Shown in pieces: positions 26,801 through 36,460 of a DNA stretch of 64,000 nucleotides; position 1 is the stretch's first letter, and the number at the start of each line of letters is the position of its first letter. The notes beneath the pieces are model-generated. The model had not been told where the DNA came from. It searched no databases and worked only from the letters and a program-made list of their open reading frames with translations. Where the stretch lies: the NCBI GenBank assembly GCA_900239685.1, contig OENT01000052.1:1-64000 (forward strand). The letters are read 5' to 3'. Source of the DNA: Rotaria macrura. Lineage: Eukaryota; Rotifera; Eurotatoria; Philodinida; Philodinidae. Position numbers and translations under genes: made by a program.

Positions 26801-28863
26801 ATTCCAGTGAAACAGAAAATAATTATAGGAAAGTATTAGCTATTCAAACTAAATTGATGCGATACACGAAGTACTATGGCGGAGAAATCAATCGAAAAAT
26901 TGGTCGATACTACGAAGATATTCAGAGGGATGAAGAGACTGCAATTAATTATTATCAAGAGGCAGTAGAAGAATCACTACGAAATGAAATGGCTATTATG
27001 ACCTATTACGCTCTGGGTCGATTAAATAAAGTGGTAAAGGAGGATTTCCATGAATCTGCTAGATTTTATAATAAGGCATACGAATTGATTGCTGAAGATG
27101 ATGCCGAGGTACGGGCTATTCTGCTTGAAACGGGCTCAATAGAGCAAGAAACAAACCAAGGCGATCATCATAATGCAATAAAAGAGCCTAATGACAATAA
27201 AAATGACCAGCTGAACAATGAGACGATTGAAAATGTGTTGCCTACATCCGAACAACTCGACGGTAAGCAGTTTGTAAGAGATGAGCAATAGTTTTTCTTC
27301 AGTCGAATTTATATTTTCTGTGCAGTATATCGACAGAAAATTTGCATTCCATAAATAGAGAATGTGTATTGATTCGTGTCGAATGAGTTCAGCAGTGATC
27401 TCTATTCTAAAATTCTAGAAATCTAGAATTATAGGATAGTGAGATTTTTGCATCAGGAGAGTATTAGAATCAATTGGAATTTCAAAGAAATAGTTTTGAA
27501 GAGATAGAACCTTAGTCTGAATAGAAATTTCGAGAAAAGCAAGAATTAAAAATTGCAAAACCTAAGAAGATGAACAATACTAATTGCTAGACATAGTAAA
27601 TGATTCACTAAAAGAACCAAGTCAGAGTACATCGATTATTTAAGTTTTCGATACCGACTTATGTCGAAAAAGGGTTATACCGACAGTCTGGTAGTGAATG
27701 AATATTTGAACTGCTATATGGCTACTGAGATCAATGGGTCTCGATGAAAGTGAAATGAGTTGTCGTAGTGATTGATTTACTGGTGAATACACTGCGGGTG
27801 GAAATACAAATGTTCGCGCTCGTGGTATTGTTAAGGTTACATCGAAATATGAGAAGTAAGAATTTCAATTATAAGATGCACGACAACGATTGATTCTGAT
27901 GGAGGTGTGAATGAGCAAAACCCACACCCGCACTTCTTGTGACTACAAGCATGAACCGTTTTTGAAATCAGCAATCCATAACTGCTTGATTTTACTTATA
28001 TGTGATATCCAATGACAGATCCAATACCCGAAAACATCTATTCCGATCGATAATCAAACTATTTTTTTTCACCTGTTGTCCTTAGAACACCCTATTAACC
28101 ATAAATCTAAATCATTCACTTTCTCTTAATTTATACTCCATTTCGTTTGTTCTGCAATTTTAGATGCAGTCTGACAGATTCTACTACGAGATTCTCTTTT
28201 TTCTAATCTTGTAGAATTCAAACTACTCTAAAATTCTATCTATACTAATATAAAATCTTTTCATTTATATTTATTCTAAAATTCTAGAATTTTAGAATAG
28301 GGTCACGTCTCTCTATATCGCATGAAAAGACTCATACTTTGCTGTTGGGAAACTTTGAATACTTAGCATTCATTTGTAACATGATTATATATTGCTTTTC
28401 AGCTGACTCCGTTTATAAGAAAGCAGAAGCTTATCAACGACTTGAGGATGTACAAGGTTTGATCATTTATTGTCAAACTCTTGTCGAAAAATCTTCGGAA
28501 TTAAACACCAGTCTAGAATTCGAAGTTCCCAACTACGAAGATGCTGATTCCGATGAACGAATTTATGTACAGATTTTGACAGAAATCCTTTGTGCATGTG
28601 CTGAGCATTTACGTCCATATGAAGTTGTGGATAATGAAAAAGTTACCACACGTAGGTTGGCTGATGCTCATTTACAATGGGCTCATGCACTGAAAAAGAA
28701 TAAAGAATATAACGAAGCCATTGAACAATACTTCAAGTCGTTCACGCTGAATCTGGAATGTACGGAAACAGCCACAATAGACGCTCGATTGACTCAGTTT
28801 ATAGAGAAATTAAAGAACAATGAATTGTCATGTACAGATGCACTCGTATCAGAATATGATTAG
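17840..28863 (+). CDS. ADP-ribosyltransferase-TPR fusion protein
   Basis: Proposed exons 17840-18370, 20743-21126, 21177-21740, 24014-25236, 25770-27262 and 28403-28863. Every junction is GT..AG, phases match (0,0,0,2,1), and the sum is 4656 nt, or 1551 residues. Residues 1-177 are polar and disordered-looking; 178-305 are helical, possibly coiled coil. Residues 306-493 are an arginine-type ADP-ribosyltransferase domain: FYRAA (Arg383), GGFTSTTTN (Ser/Thr 415-417) and HPEEEETLF (Glu 465-468), giving the R-S-E signature with an ExE pair. It should transfer ADP-ribose from NAD+ to a protein target. From about residue 515 onward the chain is almost entirely tetratricopeptide repeats, for example YNCLGMTFSRQNLYADAVEY and later units, a protein-binding scaffold as in kinesin light chain. 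The least certain join is exon 1 to exon 2 (2.4-kb intron). Exon 4 could instead end the protein near 25411-25425 by another splice. No signal peptide or membrane segment is evident. Confidence 0.75.
18371..20742 (+). other. Proposed first intron of the ART-TPR gene
   Basis: A 2372-bp interval with GTATGA donor and TTTTAG acceptor. It contains a short repeated word, GTTACGGAATTTCATTTT, at 19836-19853 and 20192-20209, with a partial third copy at 20210-20220. An ATG at 20631 opens a 22-codon frame (MSLLEEPELYRAI...) that could be an alternative first exon. The 116-codon frame at 19213-19563 has no recognisable motif and is probably chance. Confidence 0.45.
21741..24013 (+). other. Third intron of the ART-TPR gene, with a cryptic short 3' end
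   Basis: A 2273-bp intron with a consensus GTAAGT donor after residue 493 and a TTTTTAG acceptor. If it is not spliced, the ART frame continues 32 codons and stops at 21839, giving an ART-only protein. Joining to 24014 restores the usual ART C-terminus (INYYTIHTTASDVDKVLLDD) leading into the first TPR (LLARYMLELGEHRAARKY). The intron carries the large hairpin at 23403-23791. Confidence 0.65.
23403..23791. repeat. Long hairpin (foldback) inside an ART-TPR intron, centred on an N
   Basis: Left arm 23403-23581 and right arm 23583-23791 are inverted copies ending CACTAGTCGACGATC/GATCGTCGACTAGTG, meeting at a single undetermined base at 23582. The right arm carries about 30 extra bases (around 23649-23678) absent from the left, so the arms are not simple mirror copies. 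No clear target-site duplication was found. The frame through it (23455-23712) is a palindrome artefact. Confidence 0.8.
25237..25769 (+). other. Fourth intron of the ART-TPR gene
   Basis: A 533-bp intron with donor GTACGT and acceptor TTTATAG, phase 2 on both sides. An internal alternative acceptor (TTGTCAG at about 25325-25331) would give a short terminal exon stopping near 25425, so two C-terminal forms are possible: a protein ending here or the long form continuing to 28863. Confidence 0.5.
27263..28402 (+). other. Fifth intron of the ART-TPR gene, with inverted repeat
   Basis: A 1140-bp intron with GTAAGC donor and TTTTCAG acceptor, phase 1 on both sides. It contains CTATTCTAAAATTCTAGA at 27402-27419 and its exact complement at 28283-28300. 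The right copy lies in a 26-bp perfect palindrome (28273-28298) and the left in an imperfect one. The pair could be the ends of an 0.9-kb inserted element; no target duplication is evident. Confidence 0.55.
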
Positions 28864-30824
28864 TTCAAATATTATGCCAGCACTAAGCGATCAGAAGATT
28901 GAATCAAAACATTTTAGTCAATAGTGGGCAAGGTAAACTCAGTTAATTTGATCCCATGTGATCCATGACTTGAATTATACTAAGTAATGGAACGGTCACA
29001 TACAACGTGTAGAATGAAGTTTGATATATCAAGAAATCCAAGGTATGATAACCCTGCAGAATACCAAGCAGAGTTGCTTGTTCTCAGAACAATTCGACTA
29101 AAGGAAGATTTTATTCAGAATAAGATTTCGTAAAAATGTTAAGAAAAATACTTCCAACTATGATACCATCGTTTGATAGGAAGTCGGAGAACATTTTGAT
29201 GTGAATCTTTCTCGGTTTTTTCAATTATGATTTTCGTCGACAGAATAATGCAATAAGTACATTTAATTAATTTATTTCTCGTAGATAGAGTGATTTTATA
29301 TGGAATTATTCGAAATTCGATAGCAGCATCCACTGATAATATGGAATTTTCTGAAATTACGGTGATAGAATTCGTAAATTAGAAATACGCTGCAAAGTCC
29401 TGCGGCAGAAAGCAATGTCATGCCATAGAATATTTTGGGACATTTGTTTTAAAATATCTAATAACTCAAGTCTCTTGAAATCATCGTTCCACAATAGAAA
29501 TATTTTTAGAGTCGGTTTAAAATGAAAAATAAATCTATTTTCAGATTTTTCTATCACATTCATGAATATCGAGACGGTAATAAATGGATTGTCTATGAGT
29601 CACATCGTCTTTCTTGTACAATTCTAATGAATTTTCGCTGGATTGTAGTGGGGAAAAAATACGCATAAAGTAGACATACAAGTATCATACGGAACTAGAT
29701 TATGTTTAAACGATTCGTAGAAAGTTAGCAGAATTTTGTATGCTCTAACTCTTTTTGTTTGAATCGTTTAAATTTCTTCATGTAGAGCTCCAGTTGAGTA
29801 GTGGACAAGTAAATGATATGAAAAAGACCGAACTAAAAATGCCGAAATGATAAAGATCGAAAAAAACCGTTCGTGGGATATGTTAAATCAGGTTCTGCAA
29901 TGCAATTTTTAATATACAAATAGTTATTCTAATGATTATCCCTTTAGGTAACTCACGTGCTAATGGGATATTAACTGATGATTGTGATAGTATCTGAGAT
30001 ACAATCAGTTGTTCATACAACTTAATCATTGGAGTTGTTCATTTCGTAAATAGTTGTTTTACATAAGAACGAACATTTTACATACCATATTTTCTGAATG
30101 GGATAAATGATTATGATTGCTGATATCCATCAACACAATACCTTGAATCTGCTGCTGTGCACACAGACCCCAAATCCAAATCAAACTACTTGGCATGCTC
30201 ATTACTTTTTCGTTTCAGTTTCATTCATTTTTTTCTAAACAATATTAATTCAAATGATTAGTAAAGACGTGCCTATATTCGAGACAAGAATACATGGATT
30301 ATATTATCAGTGATTGAATTTTAATAAATCTTTATTAAATCTATAAGAAAAATTGACTTATACACATACATTTAAAAATCAATTCTTCAGATGGTTCGTT
30401 CCAGCCTATTATTCCTCCTACCATAATAACCACAGCATATAATGAACAATTATTAAAAATATCATACGTTTACACTAGATATCAATAGACATGAATTCAA
30501 TAATAAGTAAATAGTTTATTGGTATTATCTTTAAATTTTTCTTCATTTTACACATTCGATATTTTCATCTGTGGATGAATGTTTCTTTTTTGATCGTTTT
30601 AATTTTGATCTTTGCTATGTATAGCTGGCCAGTATTGGAATCATTTCTAAAAATGGTATGAGTTAGAGACAGCCATCAAAAATAAATAATTGAAGAAGCT
30701 ATATTGGTAGGATATGATCGAGTGTTGAACAGGGATCGAAAAATTCTAAAAAGTATTCCCGCATTTGTGAATAATCCATTATGTAATTTTCTCACCGGCT
30801 GATGGAGCACGGCTGCGGTTGAAA
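28864..30824. other. Region between the ART-TPR stop and the next TPR reading frame
   Basis: No exon could be assigned. A short imperfect hairpin sits near 29703-29778 (TTTAAACGATTC against GAATCGTTTAAA). AATAAA words occur near 29526 and 29579 but none lies just after the 28863 stop. It may be a large intron if the frame at 30825 belongs to the ART-TPR gene. Confidence 0.4.
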
Positions 30825-31730
30825 ATGGCTGCTGCTTACCGTCACGAGGATTATAAAGGTGATGAGTCATGTGATCCAATTGACAATGCAATCAATGCAT
30901 ATTCAGAAGCATTACAAAACGCTATCGAACATACACCAACACTTAGAGCCACCTGTCATTATGCCATGCTGAGAATCTATAGAGATTTACGGTATGCAGA
31001 TGAAACTGGTAAACAGTTTATTGAGCAAATTGCCAAAGATGGTGATTATAAAACACGTCAAGCTCATCTGACTGTCTTTGACCAACGGCTCATGAGTCAA
31101 TGGATACGTGATTTCATCGATGAATACAATGAACGAAGTGATGATGAAGACATTCCGAGTAAACTGCTTGACAAATTCTTTCTACCTTCACTTGACGATG
31201 CGATGAACGAACAAACTAGTTCAATGCAATGTCTAGGTGATACGCTGATGTTAATTAATGATTATCAAGGTGCCAAAGCCTATTGGGAATGGATTCTCAG
31301 CGAATGTGAAAGTTTCTTTTCGACATTGGTCAAGAATCTTATTTATGATGAAGAAACAACTATTGATCAGGTCTTCAGCGAAATACGACAACTTGAAGAT
31401 AATGCCGATGACTATATGCTGCGCTTAGTAACGAGTTATGCACAACTCAGCCGGTACTATATTCAGGCAAGTGAAGGAGCAAGTGTATCGGCATCAGATG
31501 CCATAAATTATTACGAGCAAGCAGCTCTTCAATGTAAAGCAGCCATTAAAATTCGAATGCAAGTTCGTGGTGACGAGAAACCAGAAAATGCCGACTTACA
31601 AATACTACTGAAAGAAATAGAAACGAAGTTGTCTGAAGCTAAAATCAAGCTTGCTCAGGAAGAAGACATCGATGATGACAACAGCAACGACGATGATGGT
31701 GATGAATACGGGAGTGATGCAGCAGACTGA
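30825..31730 (+). CDS. TPR protein or terminal TPR exon with acidic tail
   Basis: An open frame of 301 residues from ATG 30825 (GAAAATGG context, favourable for initiation). It contains TPR-like helix pairs, such as MAAAYRHED followed by DPIDNAINAYSEALQ, then QCLGDTLMLINDYQGAKAYW and SASDAINYYEQAALQCKAAI. It ends in a very acidic tail (DDDNSNDDDGDEYGSDAAD). AATAAA at 31758-31763 suggests that this is a true 3' end. The frame stays open upstream (ADGARLRLK before the ATG), and that extension would complete the first TPR helix. It may therefore be an exon starting at 30808 (acceptor AG at 30806-30807, phase 1) of a longer gene, possibly the ART-TPR gene itself, rather than a separate gene. It is rich in Asp/Glu and has no catalytic motif. 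Confidence 0.7.
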   Translation: MAAAYRHEDYKGDESCDPIDNAINAYSEALQNAIEHTPTLRATCHYAMLRIYRDLRYADETGKQFIEQIAKDGDYKTRQAHLTVFDQRLMSQWIRDFIDEYNERSDDEDIPSKLLDKFFLPSLDDAMNEQTSSMQCLGDTLMLINDYQGAKAYWEWILSECESFFSTLVKNLIYDEETTIDQVFSEIRQLEDNADDYMLRLVTSYAQLSRYYIQASEGASVSASDAINYYEQAALQCKAAIKIRMQVRGDEKPENADLQILLKEIETKLSEAKIKLAQEEDIDDDNSNDDDGDEYGSDAAD

Positions 31731-31757
31731 CAAAACTTTAACACAAAACGAAAACTC

Positions 31758-31763
31758 AATAAA
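31758..31763 (+). promoter_or_regulatory. Polyadenylation signal AATAAA
   Basis: A canonical hexamer 28 bases after the stop codon of the TPR frame, followed by a T-rich stretch. Confidence 0.6.
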
Positions 31764-33861
31764 ATTTTATTTTATTTGGACTTGATTTTTATCGTAATAT
31801 CGATCCATTGAATTAATCATTGTTTTTCCTATCATAAAACTAATTTAACTACTTGAAGAATACGACCTGGAATGATTCAAATAGGAATAGATCAACTCAT
31901 GACGTAGATGTTCATCGAGTATTAGGATCGTTCCACAGCTTTGGATAAGCTATGAATTTTATTTCATCCATCATGTCACTCGAACGCTCTATCATCCGTT
32001 TCTCATCTAGCAACGAAATAACTGTTTCAAAATCTTACTGATTAGATAATCTATATTTTTGCGTATTGCTCTACAGCATTGCTTTTGTACTCCAGAAACA
32101 AAATACATTCAGCTGTAAAAGAACAAAATGCACTACACAAATAAACAGTTTATCAATTGAACTTTTCTGTGGTTCCTATTATGCAGTCGTGAATAGGTAC
32201 TCTTACATAACAACGAGTGTTCAGTTCTAGTACTTTTTTCTTACACATTCCCTGTTAATGACTTTGACAACTTTGATTACACTCTTTGATACGTAAACTC
32301 GTGCAAATGAAAGAAGCAACGAAATCATGCGATATTGAATTTGATTAGAGAATTGTTTTTTTATTTTCATAGTGCTTGTACTCCAAGGAAAAACCAATGG
32401 AAAAGAATTTCTGATATATTTTCATGTTCCGACACCATCTCTACTTGACTATTACCTGTGTAGCTTTCATGTTCAGTGTATCACTAATTTCGTCTAGCAT
32501 ATACTGTGGCAATAGACATTTAAGCAAACATGTGTCAACACTCTACATATATAATCTCGAGAGTCTGTATTTTTCGTTAAAAAATAATGAAAATAGAAAA
32601 TAAGCACGGTGTGTTTTAGAAAATATGAAGGCTTCGATTTTCATTTCTGGTATCCGGTAAACAAACACTATGCTTCTAAAATTTGTAAAGCACAATAAAA
32701 TTATCATCAACAGCATGACGAAAACATTTTTGATCAGATTAAACAATTGAATGAGAGAAGTTTTTCTTCTAAACACATCTTCACAGTTCTATACTGTTAA
32801 CTGTATAGAAATGTGCGAAGTTTGTCTTTTGTACTCAAAAGTTCAGTTCTATCAAGAAATAAATTGAAACTGAATGAATTTACTCTTTTTTGATTACAAG
32901 ACATTTTAAAAGCCTAATAGATACAAATATGACGACCGACGACGAGAGAAGAAATGTTGGAAAAAAATAAGTTCCATAAACAGCATTCAGCATATAGTAC
33001 GTTACAGGGAAAATCGGCACAGTAATTAATCGTTCTAATATGTAGTGATATATTTTTCTTTTCCACGTAATTATTTCTCAACCTTAATTGGTGAAAGAAA
33101 AACTTTCTGCCATAGATTTCTCAAATCAACTCACAAATCCTCAATTATATCAATACGTCTTCTTGTTCCATTCGAACGGTAATATCTGGCATTATTCTTT
33201 TTTTTAGTTTCCTGGTGCACAATATTTTACTTGGTGACTTCACTATCGGCTTAAATTCTTTTATGGATTAGTATGAACTCAGAAAAAATGCTTTCACGTG
33301 CAATAAGGTTTAGTTGTTGGAAGTCCTTATTCACATCGCAATATCAGTTGAAATCAATAACTCTTTAAGTAGCAAATGAATGGACGAGAAAAACAGATAA
33401 GACAGACCATGTTGTTTCGCTGAAGCTAAAAGAAAATTTCATGATTAAGGAAAAGGGTCGTTCAATCTAATACTCCAACCTAGCCCATAAGCAGTTTTCA
33501 ACATACCGCTAAATATTGCATGGAAAATACAATGGATTCACTAGACCTCTTCGAAGTAAAATGTTTTGCTACATCTATCTCATGTTCAGCTAGAGATCAA
33601 TTGACTTAATCATCGAGATTATTGTTACAATTGGTGACACAAGAAAATCTTATTGGTTTCTTTCATAAAAACCATACCAACAGTTGATGATAGTTGAGAT
33701 AATTTCCTTTTGTTATTGAGGGTCTGCGTAGTTGCATTTTTAGAGTACAACTTGAATCATATCTATATTCTTCTCGTGGGATCTCTAGCTTTCCAAATTG
33801 ATCTTGACTTCAACATCAATTTGAAATGATAAAAATATCCGATTCTTTATTTTCATGTTTT
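31764..33861. other. Gene-poor AT-rich stretch
   Basis: No gene, RNA or repeat was recognised. A 77-codon minus frame at 32543-32776 is Phe/Ile/Leu-rich with no motif and is probably chance. Confidence 0.5.
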
Positions 33862-34444
33862 GTGATATTCAGGGGTGCAACAAATCTTGAATGGATTTGG
33901 GATTCATCACCAAATCTCTGAGATTTGGACTTGGATTTGGTGTCTGGTTAGAACTGAGTTCCTAGCTGTAGACTTCTTCTAAATTTTGATCTTAGGATTG
34001 TTTTTATTACTTTTTTCAGCTTAGATTTGGGATTCGGGATTGGTGATACGTTTGGGATTTGGACTTGGACTTGGATTTGGGTTCGGGTCTTAGATTTGGA
34101 TTTGTTTTCGATCTAACATCAATCAAATTTTGTTGTTGGGCTACATTGAAACCGAAGCTCAATCCCATATCCAAATCCTACACAAATCCTAACCATACTG
34201 ATACAGAACAAATCCCAAATCCAAATTCAAACCCAAATCTGTACCAAATCTAAACCGTTTTATATCAACCTCTAAGAATTGATACTCTTCTCTCCCTTCT
34301 GAGACTTTATATTGAAAATTCTAATCAGATTTGGATAATTTAAGACCAAACCCAAATCCATATTCAAACCTCCATCGAAAACAAATCCAAATCTATTTGC
34401 ACCAAATCCCAAGGCCTTGGATTTGTTGCACCCCTATTGATATT
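33862..34444. mobile_element. hAT-like non-autonomous element with GATTTGGG-rich interior
   Basis: The element spans 33870-34436 (567 bp). The ends are CAGGGGTGCAACAAATC and, on the other strand, TAGGGGTGCAACAAATC, a 16/17 inverted repeat. The flanks are GTGATATT (33862-33869) and TTGATATT (34437-34444), an 8-bp duplication with one change. The left half is packed with GGATTTGGGATTTGG-like words and the right half with their complement CCAAATCC, so the element can fold on itself. No transposase frame is present; the 64-codon frame at 34059-34253 is a repeat artefact. Confidence 0.8.
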
Positions 34445-35007
34445 TAAAAACAACTTGTAAACCTTTTAAAATCAGTTGTCTTTGGTATAGTATAGCTACA
34501 CCTTACTAGCTGCTTAGTCTACTATAGGTTTACACAAATGAATATGAAAACATTAGGAATTCATCAAAATTGATAAAGATTGGGGATTCAGCCAACACAC
34601 TTGAAAAAATGTATTTGAATCATGTAAACTCAGAGAAATAAAAAACTGAAAAGTTCACTTGCGAGAAAATTGACTTCACTTACTTACTTTCATATACTTT
34701 AGTCATAGCCACCATGACACCGAGTTCAAAATCAAAGAAGAAATCAGACATCAAACTACGATGTGAAACTGTTATTCATCATCAAGTGGTATTTAGTGCC
34801 ATAAAAACAATATTGACACAATTTTTCAAGAAAGACGAAACATCAATTGCAACATAATATTTATGTGGACAAGTAATACTAAAGCGATAAATAGAAAGAT
34901 GAAAACTTACTGATTTTAAGTTGACTTACTACGGCATTTACAAATGTCGCTGATGATTACAAATAAACAAAGGTACAAATTAATAACAAGAAAAAGTAAC
35001 ATCCAGC

Positions 35008-36460
35008 TACCCAGGTCGTTCGTTCCGGAGACCGGATCCCGCCAGAAACGGGATGTTTTCCGGCTTCTTCCAGCCGGTTCCGGTGTATTTCCGGCCGGAA
35101 AAACCACCGGAACATGGAAGCAGTATTCCGGCCGGAAATATCCGTACCCGGAACCTGGATTTTCCGACAACTTCCCGAAACCGGAAATTTCATGGAAATA
35201 CCTCGGATTATCCAGGAACCTACCGGAACTATGGCAAGTTCCGCCCGGATCCAACCGAAAATAACAATACCCCGATAACGAAGCAACGCAAAAATGCAGG
35301 AAATGACCGTCTTCCGACCAGATTTACTAAGATTATTTATGCTTGGAAAATCAGGCCTCCGCTAGAAAAAAAATCACATCAAATATTAAATTCTCATATA
35401 TACCAATCCTAATTACCCGAATCAGCATTTCAATAAAAAACACCATTAAAGGTCTTTTTTGGGATTTTTTTTCTAAATCCTTCATTTTAAGGATTTTTTC
35501 GTATTTCTTTCGTGGAATCGGTAGAGAATCAAATTCTAAGACATTCCAGCGAAAGAGATTATCATTTAGATCGTTCCTTGGTCTCCAAATCATCGATTGA
35601 CAAAAAAAGACCTTTAAAGGTCTTTTTTGGGATTTTTGTCTTTTTCCTTTATTTTAAGGACGATGTGCATCACCGGGATAGTTTACCGTATTTTGATGGG
35701 GTCGCTGGAGAATTTGAGATTAGTTACTTAATTTGTTTTTGGTTGCGGAGCAGTTATTTGTATTCGAGAGTTTTTAATAAAAATTTGAAATGAAAGGGCC
35801 TTCAGAGACTTTAGAAGCGTCACTTACCTTGATTGAAGACTTAGGAAATTTTCAAAACGCTGGTGCTTAACATGTGTGGTGTTCTTACACATATCGTTTT
35901 CGGTTTGTCAAAGTCTAAAAATCTGATTTTTAGGTCTTCGGGCTGAAAATTCCTATTTTTGTGACAAAAGCGAGTTTGGAGGGAAATGTATTATGTTTCA
36001 CTAGAATTTTATTTGTTCTCAGGGTATGTTCTGGTGTGTTTTAGGCTTGTTTAAAAGAGAAGTAAAAGCTGGATTCAAAGTTCGGAGACTTTACTTAGTA
36101 ATTGTGAGTATTTAGCGCTGTTTTGGAAACGGCTAGATGAGTTTTCGGGAGCTTAGCGGAAACGGTCAGATCTGAGCCCTGTTCTCTCCGGATGGGAAAA
36201 TTGCTTTTCCGCTATCGGTATCCGGTCCGGAAACGGTCGGATCTGGACCGTATGTGGTCTGGGCTTGGAAACGGTGTTTTCCGACGGCGGATCCGGTATA
36301 GGAAACGGGACCCGTATCCGTGGATACACTCCGGTGCCCGGAATCGCCGGGAATTAAGCCGGATCCGAAAACCGGAACCGATTTCGGAAACTCGCTTCCG
36401 GAATTCGTGGGAATTCCACGGGATCCGGCCGGTTCCCGCCGTACGTCTCGGACCTGGTTA
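35008..36460. mobile_element. 1.4-kb foldback-type element, CCCAGGTC ends, TA target
   Basis: The element spans 35010-36458 with left end CCCAGGTCGTTCG and right end GACCTGGT, flanked by TA on both sides (35008-35009 and 36459-36460). The terminal 250-400 bp on each side are GC-rich and dominated by CCGGAA/TTCCGG and GGATCCGG words, in sharp contrast to the AT-rich surroundings. The middle is AT-rich and has an internal inverted repeat (TTAAAGGTCTTTTTT at 35446-35460 against 35603-35617). Overlapping frames on both strands in the GC-rich parts are compositional artefacts. No transposase was recognised. Confidence 0.75.

Noticed and set aside
34916..35412. Several overlapping frames of 85-119 codons on both strands
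   Set aside because: They lie in the CCGG-rich end of a transposon, where stops are rare in every frame; the composition follows the repeat.
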